A stretch of 64,000 nucleotides of DNA from NCBI GenBank assembly GCA_046348835.1, contig JAXMDM010000002.1, forward strand, positions 806,001 through 870,000. Direction: 5' to 3'. Below, piece after piece: positions 8,852 to 16,015 of the stretch. Below the pieces are notes generated by a model that saw nothing but the letters and a program-made list of their open reading frames with translations, did no database searches and was not told the DNA's origin. How positions within the stretch are numbered: the stretch's first letter is position 1; each line of letters starts with the position of its first letter. A program made the position numbers and the translations under genes. The DNA comes from Defluviicoccus sp046348835 (GTDB taxonomy: Bacteria > Pseudomonadota > Alphaproteobacteria > Rhodospirillales > Defluviicoccaceae).

Positions 8852-9193
8852 ATGAGCATCGGCATCAATACCGCCGCCGGCGAAAAGCTGAAGGCCTATG
8901 CCGACCGCATCGAGCGGCTCCTCGACGACATCGACGGCCTGAAGGACGACCTCAAGGACCTGAAGGCGGAGGCCAAGGCCGACGGCTTCAACGTCCAGGC
9001 GCTGCAGCGGCTGGTGGCGATCCGCCGCAACAAGCGCCGGATGGAGACCGAGGCGGAACTGCTCAACGACCTGCTCCTCTACGCCCATGCCACCGGCCTT
9101 CCCCTCGATCTGGCGCTGCCGGAGGTGGAGACGGGGACGCCGATCGCCGAGCCGCGGCTGTCGCCCGCCCGCGAATCAGCCCCGTTCGAGTGA
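8852..9193 (+). CDS. GapR-like nucleoid-associated protein (DUF2312)
   Basis: A 113-residue protein with an N-terminal coiled coil (LKAYADRIERLLDDIDGLKDD) followed by the basic DUF2312 core (GFNVQALQRLVAIRRNKRRM). This is the layout of Caulobacter GapR, which binds overtwisted DNA ahead of replication and transcription. The family is usually 80-95 residues; here there is an extra proline-rich C-terminal tail of about 20 residues (LPEVETGTPIAEPRLSPARE). A good Shine-Dalgarno (GGGAGACGAACG) precedes the ATG. It is divergent from the heterocycle operon; I see nothing that ties it functionally to that operon. Confidence 0.85.
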   Translation: MSIGINTAAGEKLKAYADRIERLLDDIDGLKDDLKDLKAEAKADGFNVQALQRLVAIRRNKRRMETEAELLNDLLLYAHATGLPLDLALPEVETGTPIAEPRLSPARESAPFE

Positions 9194-9275
9194 GCTTGGC
9201 GAGTGAGCCTGGCGCGTGAGCCCGGGCGTCGTTTCCCCGCCGGGCCGGGCCGGGCGTCCGGGCTAGGCGCCCGAG

Positions 9276-10934
9276 TCAGGCCCTCTGGCGGAGGCGGCTG
9301 GGCAAAAGCTCGCCCCGTTTCTCCAGCAGGGGATAGGCGGCGGCCACCACGTGGCCGTTGATGCGCCGCAGCTCCCGCAGCACATCCAGACGCAGGGCGG
9401 CGGCCTTGATCGGTTCCATCTGTCCCTCGCGGATGCAGGCGAAATGCGTCTCGGCGGCTTCCGCTTCCAGCTCGCGGAAGGTTTCCTTCTCGCCCATCAG
9501 CCGTCTCGCCGTGCGCACATCCTCGGCCATGAACGCCGCGGCGCCGGCACGCACGTTTTCGGTCAGTCGGCGCAATAGCCGCTGAATTTCATCGCCGTCT
9601 TGCCTGGAGAAACTGAAACCCTGCTTCAGTTGCTTCCGGGCCAGCGCCATCAGGTTCTTCTCGACGATATCGCCGGCATCCCTGAGATTCTTGGTGAATG
9701 TAAGGATGTCGGACAACCGCTGGCTTTCCCGCTCACTGAGGGACCCCGGCTCCACCTGGCCGAGATAGGTGGCGATGGCGTCTTGAAGGCGATCCAGGAC
9801 CTGATCCAGGCGCTTGGTTTCGGCAATCCGGTTCCGGTCCCCGCCCTTGAGGGCATCGATGGCACCTTGCAGGATGGCTTCCAGAATATCCGCCATGCGG
9901 AGCCCCTCGCGCACCGCGCAGGCGAGGGTGACGTCGGGCCTCCCGGTGTCGACCGCGTCGAGATAAAGCGGCCGCGACGGGTCCTCGGGCTTGGCGGTCT
10001 CCGGCAACAGCCGACGCAGCAGGGCCGCCCACGGCCCCAGCAGCGGCAACACCACCATGGCGAGCAACAGATTGAACGCCATATGGAAATCGGCCACCGC
10101 CCGGGCCGGGTCGGGGTCGAGGCGGCTCAGCCACGGGGCGGCCTGATCGATCACGAAGAGGGCGGCCACGCATCCCAACAAACGGCTGGCAAAATTGCCG
10201 GCGGGGAGGCGCCGCACCGCCGCATCGCTGCCGGGGGGGACCTCCAGCAGCGGATTGACCGCGCTTCCCAGATTCGCCCCCAAAACCAGGGCAAAGGCCA
10301 CCGGCAGGGACAGGATGCCATTGCCGACAAACGACATGATGAGGAGGACGACGACAACACTGGAATGGGCGGCCCATGCCAGGATCGCCGCGGCCAGCAC
10401 CGCGATGAGCGGATCGCGCGCCAGGGCATCGAGGATGATCCGCAGGATCGGGGTGTCCGTCTTGGGGACGGCGATGAGGGTCATCAGCGCACCGAGGGCG
10501 AACAGCATCAGGCCGAGACCAATGGCCACCCGGCCGAGGTCGCGGGGCCGCGACGAGGCATTGCGCCGAAACAGCAAAACGCCGACGAGAACGAGAATCG
10601 GCGCCGCGTGGTGGATATCGAACGCCAGCACCTGAACGATCAAGGTGGTACCGACGTTGGCCCCCAGCATCACCGCCAGGGCCGGGACCAGATCGACCAG
10701 CCCGGCGGCGGCGAATGAGGTCATCATCAGCGCCGTCGCGGTACTGCTTTGCAGGCCGGCGGTGACCACCAGGCCGGCCCCGAACGCCTTGATCCGGCTG
10801 CCGAGGGCGATGCCCAGGACCCGCCGCAAGCTGGGTCCGAAGGCGCGCTGGATGCCGGTCTGCACCATGTGCAGCCCCCACAGCAGGAGCGCGATCAGCC
10901 CGGCGAGATCAAGGAGGACGAGCGTCTCCGTCAT
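9276..10934 (-). CDS. Na+/phosphate cotransporter family protein (NptA/PitH-like with PhoU-like C-terminus)
   Basis: A 552-residue inner-membrane transporter. Two inverted Na/Pi cotransporter repeats are visible: GLQSSTATALMMTSFAAAG with LGANVGTTL near residues 60-100, and AWAAHSSVVVVLLIMSFVG with LGANLGSAVNP near residues 190-235. These QSS/HSS motifs are the family's substrate and Na+ site. After about residue 340 it becomes a soluble helical PhoU-like domain rich in charged residues. Length is typical of bacterial NptA homologues. It is a single gene convergent with gapR. Confidence 0.9.
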   Translation of the reverse strand: MTETLVLLDLAGLIALLLWGLHMVQTGIQRAFGPSLRRVLGIALGSRIKAFGAGLVVTAGLQSSTATALMMTSFAAAGLVDLVPALAVMLGANVGTTLIVQVLAFDIHHAAPILVLVGVLLFRRNASSRPRDLGRVAIGLGLMLFALGALMTLIAVPKTDTPILRIILDALARDPLIAVLAAAILAWAAHSSVVVVLLIMSFVGNGILSLPVAFALVLGANLGSAVNPLLEVPPGSDAAVRRLPAGNFASRLLGCVAALFVIDQAAPWLSRLDPDPARAVADFHMAFNLLLAMVVLPLLGPWAALLRRLLPETAKPEDPSRPLYLDAVDTGRPDVTLACAVREGLRMADILEAILQGAIDALKGGDRNRIAETKRLDQVLDRLQDAIATYLGQVEPGSLSERESQRLSDILTFTKNLRDAGDIVEKNLMALARKQLKQGFSFSRQDGDEIQRLLRRLTENVRAGAAAFMAEDVRTARRLMGEKETFRELEAEAAETHFACIREGQMEPIKAAALRLDVLRELRRINGHVVAAAYPLLEKRGELLPSRLRQRA

Positions 10935-10999
10935 CGTGGCCTCGTTTCATTGTGGCGCGCGAGATCGTCCCGCGGACATCGATCCTCGCATCGACATGT

Positions 11000-11043
11000 G
11001 CACATGGTGCGCTTTCGTCAACAATAAAATGCGCACCATGTGC
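11000..11043. promoter_or_regulatory. Perfect 13-bp inverted repeat, probable operator of the small HTH gene
   Basis: GCACATGGTGCGC (11000-11012) and its exact reverse complement GCGCACCATGTGC (11031-11043) are separated by an 18-nt AT-rich spacer containing TAAAAT (11025-11030), a plausible -10 box. Each arm itself holds a partial palindrome, GCAC-N3-GTGC. A third match to the core CATGGTGCG lies at 11111-11119, over the ATG of the HTH gene. The layout fits two dimer sites bracketing a promoter and autoregulation by the adjacent gene. The third site may be chance. Confidence 0.5.
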
Positions 11044-11111
11044 GTCAGTGCCTCGGCGGCGCGTTCCTGCTAGGGTCGGCCGGTGTCCGCTGGGGGCGCC
11101 CCTGGGGGCGC

Positions 11112-11393
11112 ATGGTGCGAGGGCAGAATTTGCGTCCGTCCGATTTCAAGCGCTGGCGGAAATCCATGGGCTACTCCCAGAAGGATGCCGCGGAGGCCCT
11201 CGGCCTGAAGCGACGGGTCGTCCAGTACTACGAGAAGGGTGAACGGGACGGAGAGAAGGTCGCGGTGCCGAAGACCGTGCGCCTGGCCTGCTACGCCCTC
11301 GGCGCCGGCATCACCGACTACCACGGCCCGGAAGGAAAGGCGGAGAGCGCTGCACCGGCGGAGCCCAGCAGCCAGGAGACGGAATCGAGATGA
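11112..11393 (+). CDS. Small XRE/Cro-type helix-turn-helix DNA-binding protein
   Basis: A 93-residue protein. Residues 8-45 form a Cro-type HTH: FKRWRKSMGYSQKDAAEALG then LKRRVVQYYEKGER. The tail is short, polar and disordered. I chose the ATG at 11112 because the HTH follows directly and GGGGG precedes it; an in-frame ATG at 11040 would add 24 unsupported residues and read through the inverted repeat. No toxin, phage or integrase gene is adjacent. The inverted repeat upstream suggests autoregulation; other targets are unknown. Confidence 0.75.
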   Translation: MVRGQNLRPSDFKRWRKSMGYSQKDAAEALGLKRRVVQYYEKGERDGEKVAVPKTVRLACYALGAGITDYHGPEGKAESAAPAEPSSQETESR

Positions 11394-11436
11394 GCGGACG
11401 GGCGGGCACAGGAGGTCGTGGCGCCGCTGCCCGGCG

Positions 11437-11934
11437 TCAGCGGAATCGCCGCTGCGGGAAGCCGTCCACCTGGAAGCCCCAGACGCCGCGGCCGTTGGCC
11501 ATCGCGATCCGTTCGAAGGCGTGGTATTCGTAAGGCGCATCGGGGGTGGCGACGGCGAGGCCCTGGCGGAGCAGCCAGGCGGCGAGATCCTCGCCGGCGG
11601 AGAACTTCGAGTAGTTGGTCCAGCACTGGGCGGACAAGGTGCCGTCATCGAAGCGCTGGATCGGCCGGCAGCGGACGAACTTCTGGATCTTCTGATCGAG
11701 AGCGACCGCCGCCCGCGTCCCACACGTCGCCGGCCGGAAGGTGCCGCTGCAGAACTGCGAATCGTCGGGAATGAAGATGCCGTAGAGGTAGATCACCCGG
11801 CTGCGAACGATCAGCGAGCCGTCCTCGCGAACCACGGCATAACTCTCGAGGTCGGCGGCGGTCGCGGCAGGGGCTACTAAGGTGAGAAGCGCCGAGACGA
11901 GCAGCAGCAGGTGAAGTGGGAACGACGCGCGCAT
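11437..11934 (-). CDS. Exported thermonuclease-fold (SNase-like) protein, probably non-catalytic
   Basis: A 165-residue protein with a clear signal peptide (MRASFPLHLLLLVSALLTLV, cleaved near AATAA). The OB-fold pattern of thermonucleases can be followed: VREDGSLIVRSRVIYLYGIF, then a conserved cysteine pair, then LAAWLLRQGLAVATPDAPYE. However, the usual active-site stretch R-x-L-x-GIDAPE reads YLYGIFIPD, so the metal-binding Asp and the catalytic Glu position are altered, and the second Arg motif (DRYGR) reads DDGTL. It is likely a binding rather than cutting protein. Convergent with the HTH gene and divergent from the prepilin peptidase gene. Confidence 0.65.
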   Translation of the reverse strand: MRASFPLHLLLLVSALLTLVAPAATAADLESYAVVREDGSLIVRSRVIYLYGIFIPDDSQFCSGTFRPATCGTRAAVALDQKIQKFVRCRPIQRFDDGTLSAQCWTNYSKFSAGEDLAAWLLRQGLAVATPDAPYEYHAFERIAMANGRGVWGFQVDGFPQRRFR

Positions 11935-12036
11935 GGCGCCATGGGCCTCGACGCCAGGATGGCGATTAAGATCAAAAGTGGGCCGGGTTCCGCAGCCGGC
12001 AAGTCCTTTGTTATCGCTTCAGTATCCGGGGTATCG

Positions 12037-12807
12037 ATGGCGGATGTATGGCGCGGCTGGGTCAACCTCTGGTGGTTGCCGGTCGTCGCGGCACCCTTCG
12101 TCGGCAGTCTGCTGGGTGTGCTGATCGAGCGGCTGCCGGCGGGCGAGCCGGTGGTCTTTGATCGCTCCCGCTGCCGGTCGTGCGGTGCCACCCTCGCCCC
12201 CCGCGATCTCATCCCGTTGGTCAGTTTCGCCCTCACCCGCGGCCGTTGCCGCATCTGCGGTGCGCCGATCGGCTGGTTCGCCCCGGCGATCGAGGCGGCC
12301 GCCGTCCTCACCGCGCTGTGGGCGGCGGCGGTGGTTCCCATGGCCTGGCTGTGGCCGACGGCGGCCCTCGGCTGGGTGCTGCTGGCGCTGGCGGTCATCG
12401 ATGCCCGCCACCTGATCCTGCCGGACCCGCTCACCCTGCCGTTGATCCCGGCGGGGCTGATCGTCGTCGTCGGCGTGGCCAGCCCGGACCGTTTTCCCGA
12501 CCACCTGATCGGCGCGGCCGTCGGCCTGGCGGCATCGGCGGCGGTGCGCGTCCTCTACCGGCGGTTGCGCGGCCGCGAGGGGCTGGGATTGGGCGATGTG
12601 AAGCTGCTGGCGGCGGCGGGGGCGTGGGTCGGCTGGCAGGGGTTGCCCTGGCTGCTCCTGGTGGCGGCGGCGACGGCGCTGGCGGTGGTGTTGACCGTTG
12701 CCCTGGTGCGTCGTCGCCTCGATGCCCAGGCGCCGATCCCCTTCGGTCCCTTCCTCTGCCTCGGCTTCTGGTTGGTCTGGCTCTACGGCGCGCCGGCCTT
12801 CGGCTGA
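12037..12807 (+). CDS. gspO: Prepilin leader peptidase / N-methyltransferase (GspO/PilD, peptidase A24)
   Basis: A 256-residue polytopic membrane aspartyl protease that cleaves and N-methylates type IV pilin-like leaders. It has the tetracysteine motif CRSC...CRIC in the first cytoplasmic loop and both catalytic aspartates, in AVIDARHLILPD and in the GxGD motif GLGLGDVKLL. The ATG at 12037 is chosen because an earlier in-frame ATG (11911) would overlap the divergent SNase-like gene. It heads a rightward group with gspE, gspF and gspD, but no pilin-like substrate is encoded in the window. Confidence 0.92.
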   Translation: MADVWRGWVNLWWLPVVAAPFVGSLLGVLIERLPAGEPVVFDRSRCRSCGATLAPRDLIPLVSFALTRGRCRICGAPIGWFAPAIEAAAVLTALWAAAVVPMAWLWPTAALGWVLLALAVIDARHLILPDPLTLPLIPAGLIVVVGVASPDRFPDHLIGAAVGLAASAAVRVLYRRLRGREGLGLGDVKLLAAAGAWVGWQGLPWLLLVAAATALAVVLTVALVRRRLDAQAPIPFGPFLCLGFWLVWLYGAPAFG

Positions 12808-12898
12808 GGCGCCATTGGCGGCGGTCATTGGCGAGTCGTTGGCTACGGGGGGCGGGCCGTGGCAGAATGGGCGGATCAGCCACCACAGGGACAGGCGC

Positions 12899-14644
12899 AT
12901 GGATGTTCTCGACCTCGCCGGTCGCACCCCGGACGCGGGCGGGCTTGAGGCTGCCGCCATCGAGGAGGCGCTCGTCGACCGGCTCGCCGCCGGCGGCCAT
13001 ATCGACCGCCAGGCGGTGGAACGAGCCAGGCGGCTGGCCGCCGAGGGCGACGAGACTCTGAGCGCGATCTTCGTCAAGCTGGGCATGGTCGCCGAGCGTA
13101 CCCTGGCCGAGGCCTTCGCCGAGGTGCTGGGGATGCCGCTGGTGGACGCCGAGGACTATCCGGACGAGGCGCTGCTGGGCGAACAGATCAGCCCACGGTT
13201 CCTGAAGGAATCGCACGTTCTGCCGATCGCCCACGACGAGACGACGGTGACCCTGGCGATGGCCGATCCCATGGACGGGTTCGTCGCCAGCGCCGTCGCC
13301 ATCGCCACCCATCGCCGCGTCGTGCGCCGGGTCGCCGTGCCGGCGGACCTGGACCGGGCCTTCGAGCGCCTCTACGGCAAGGGCGACGTGGGCATCAGCC
13401 AGATCGTCGAGGGGCTGGGCGATACCCGGGGGAGCGAAACCGACGAGGATGCCGAACGGCTGAAGGACCTGGCGAGCGAGGCGCCGGTGATCCGTCTGGT
13501 CAACCTCTTGATCACCCGCGCCGTCGAGGTGCACGCGTCCGACATCCACATCGAGCCGTTCGAGAACAAGCTGCGGGTGCGCTACCGCATCGACGGGGTG
13601 CTGCGCGAGGTGGACACGCCGCCGCCGAGCCTGCGCGCCGCCATCGTGTCCCGGGTCAAGATCATGGCCAAGCTCAACATCGCCGAGCGGAGGCTGCCCC
13701 AGGACGGCCGGGTCAAGCTGGCGGTGCGCGGCAAGGAGGTGGACTTCCGCGTCTCCACCTTGCCGACGATGCACGGCGAGAGCGTCGTCCTGCGTATCCT
13801 CGACAAGGGATCGGCGGTGTTCGACTTCACCGTCCTCGGATTCGCCGCCGACACCCTCGGCAAGTACCTCGACATCCTCGAGCGGCCGAACGGCATCCTC
13901 CTGGTCACCGGTCCCACCGGCAGCGGCAAGACGACCACCCTTTACACCTCGCTGTTGCGGTTGAACCGGGCGGACTCCAAGATCCTGACCGTCGAGGACC
14001 CGATCGAGTATCAACTGGAGGGCGTCAACCAGGTCCAGGTCAAACCGCAGATCGGGCTGACCTTCGCCCACGTCCTCCGATCGATGCTGCGCCAGGATCC
14101 GGACATCATCATGATCGGCGAGATCCGCGATCTGGAGACGGCGCAGATTGCGGCGCAGGCGGCGCTCACCGGGCATCTGGTGCTGTCGACGCTGCACACC
14201 AACTCCGCCGCCGGCACCGTCACCCGGCTCCTGGACATGGGACTCGAGGATTATTTGATCGCGTCCACCGTCAACGGCATCTCGGCGCAGCGGCTGGTGC
14301 GGACGCTGTGCGTCCACTGCCGGACCCCGCATCCGTCGGCGGCGGCGGTCATCGCCGAACTCCGCCTCGACCGCTTTACCGACGGTGCCACGCCGCAACT
14401 CTATCAGCCGGTGGGCTGCGCCAAGTGCACCGGAACCGGTTACCGGGGGCGCACCGGCATCGCCGAGATCCTGGTGATGACCGAGGACGTGCGCCGGCTG
14501 ACGCTGAAGCGCGCCGACGCCCAGGAGATCCAGCGCCAGGCCGTCGCCGCCGGCATGCGCAGCCTCAACGAGGACGGGCTGCGCAAGGCGGTGCGCGGGA
14601 TCACCTCGCTGGAAGAGGTGATCCGCGTGACCCGCGACACCTGA
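12899..14644 (+). CDS. gspE: Type II secretion / type IV pilus assembly ATPase (GspE/PilB)
   Basis: A 581-residue hexameric cytoplasmic ATPase that powers pseudopilus or pilus assembly. It has an N-terminal MshEN-like domain (about residues 40-150), Walker A VTGPTGSGKTTTLYTS, an Asp box EDPIEYQLEGVNQV, Walker B DPDIIMIGEIRD, a His box GHLVLSTLHTN, and a zinc-binding tetracysteine site (LCVHC and CAKC). The ATG at 12899 follows the peptidase gene by 91 bp. The next gene, gspF, begins 14 nt after its stop. Confidence 0.93.
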   Translation: MDVLDLAGRTPDAGGLEAAAIEEALVDRLAAGGHIDRQAVERARRLAAEGDETLSAIFVKLGMVAERTLAEAFAEVLGMPLVDAEDYPDEALLGEQISPRFLKESHVLPIAHDETTVTLAMADPMDGFVASAVAIATHRRVVRRVAVPADLDRAFERLYGKGDVGISQIVEGLGDTRGSETDEDAERLKDLASEAPVIRLVNLLITRAVEVHASDIHIEPFENKLRVRYRIDGVLREVDTPPPSLRAAIVSRVKIMAKLNIAERRLPQDGRVKLAVRGKEVDFRVSTLPTMHGESVVLRILDKGSAVFDFTVLGFAADTLGKYLDILERPNGILLVTGPTGSGKTTTLYTSLLRLNRADSKILTVEDPIEYQLEGVNQVQVKPQIGLTFAHVLRSMLRQDPDIIMIGEIRDLETAQIAAQAALTGHLVLSTLHTNSAAGTVTRLLDMGLEDYLIASTVNGISAQRLVRTLCVHCRTPHPSAAAVIAELRLDRFTDGATPQLYQPVGCAKCTGTGYRGRTGIAEILVMTEDVRRLTLKRADAQEIQRQAVAAGMRSLNEDGLRKAVRGITSLEEVIRVTRDT

Positions 14645-14658
14645 TCCCGGCGGTCGGT

Positions 14659-15879
14659 ATGGCGCTATTTCGCTACAAGGCGGTCACCGAGACCGGCGAT
14701 GTGGTCGAGGGCGACCTGGAAGCGCCGACCCAGGCGGCGGTGATCGCCCACCTGCGCAGCCAGGGCCAGTTGCCGATCCGCGCCGACGAGCAGCGCCGCG
14801 GGCCGCTGGCCGGCTGGCTCGGCCGCGATCTGCGGCGGAGCGGCCGCCTCGGCCGCGCCGATCAGACGCGTCTGCTGCAGGATCTGTCGATGCTGCTGCG
14901 GGCGGGTTTGCCCATCGACCAGGCGTTGGAGACCTCGGGCACCTACGCCGAAAAGGCGTCGGTCAAGGCGTTGGTCAAGCGGCTTCTCGACAAGGTGCGC
15001 AGCGGCATCGCCCTCGCCGATGCCATGGCGGCGGAGGGGGGGGCCTTCGACCGGTTCACCGTCGGCATGACCCGCGCCGGCGAGGCCAGCGGTGCCCTCG
15101 ACACCGTCCTCGCCAAGACCGGCGACTTCCTCGAGCGCACCCACAAGTCGGTGCAGAATTTGCGCTCGGCGCTGCTCTATCCGGCGATCCTGCTGACGGC
15201 GACGGTGATCTCGGTCGGGATCATCGTCACCGTCGTCATCCCGAGCTTCCAGGAAATCTTCAACGAAGCGGGATTCCCGTTGCCGCTGGCGACGCGGGTG
15301 GTGATGGCGATCGGCAGCCTCGCCCAGCAGTTCTGGTGGGTTCCCCTCCTGGCCGGGCTCGGTTTCGTCCTCTGGGTCGTCCGCGCCCGAAAGACCGAGG
15401 CCGGCCGTCTGCGCTGGGACCGCCGCATCCTGAAGTTGCCGCTGATCGGCGACCTGCTGGTCAAGGCCCAGGCGGCGCGGGTCAGCTTCACCCTGGGGAC
15501 CTTGCTGTCCAACGGGGTTCCGCTGCTGTCGGCGCTGGGGGTGGCCCGCGAGACCCTCGCCAATACCGTCCTCAACCAGGCGTTCGAGGCGGTGCAGAAG
15601 CAGGTGAAGGAGGGCAAATCGTTCGCCCGGCCGCTGGACGAGGCACGGGTGCTGCCGAAGCTGGCGACCCACCTGCTGCGCATCGGCGAGGAGAGCGGCC
15701 GCCTGGAGGACATGCTCTTCCGCGTCGCCGATACCTACGAGGTGGAGGTCCAACGCAGCATCCAGCGGTTGCTGACCCTGCTGGTTCCGGCGATCACCAT
15801 CGTCATGGCGCTGCTGATCTCGGGAATCATCGTGTCGATTCTGCTGCCGATGATGAGCATCAACCAACTGGCGATGTGA
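14659..15879 (+). CDS. gspF: Type II secretion / type IV pilus inner-membrane platform protein (GspF/PilC)
   Basis: A 406-residue protein with two homologous GspF cytoplasmic domains and three membrane helices. Domain 1 carries LLQDLSMLLRAGLPIDQALE and GEASGALDTVLAKTGDFLER; domain 2 carries FTLGTLLSNGVPLLSAL and IGEESGRLEDMLFRVADTYE. The C-terminal helix is ITIVMALLISGIIVSILLPM. It anchors GspE at the inner membrane. The opening ALFRYKAVTETGDVVEGDLE is the family's conserved start, which fixes the ATG at 14659. Confidence 0.93.
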   Translation: MALFRYKAVTETGDVVEGDLEAPTQAAVIAHLRSQGQLPIRADEQRRGPLAGWLGRDLRRSGRLGRADQTRLLQDLSMLLRAGLPIDQALETSGTYAEKASVKALVKRLLDKVRSGIALADAMAAEGGAFDRFTVGMTRAGEASGALDTVLAKTGDFLERTHKSVQNLRSALLYPAILLTATVISVGIIVTVVIPSFQEIFNEAGFPLPLATRVVMAIGSLAQQFWWVPLLAGLGFVLWVVRARKTEAGRLRWDRRILKLPLIGDLLVKAQAARVSFTLGTLLSNGVPLLSALGVARETLANTVLNQAFEAVQKQVKEGKSFARPLDEARVLPKLATHLLRIGEESGRLEDMLFRVADTYEVEVQRSIQRLLTLLVPAITIVMALLISGIIVSILLPMMSINQLAM

Positions 15880-16015
15880 GCCTGGCCGCCCGAGCCGGCG
15901 GCGGCGCGCGGCCCGACGTCCCGCAACGGTTGTCTTGCGTTCCGCGGCGCTTCGTATAGGTATGGCCGGCGGTTGGCGAGGGAAGCACGAGGATGATCAT
16001 GCCGACACGGCAAGA

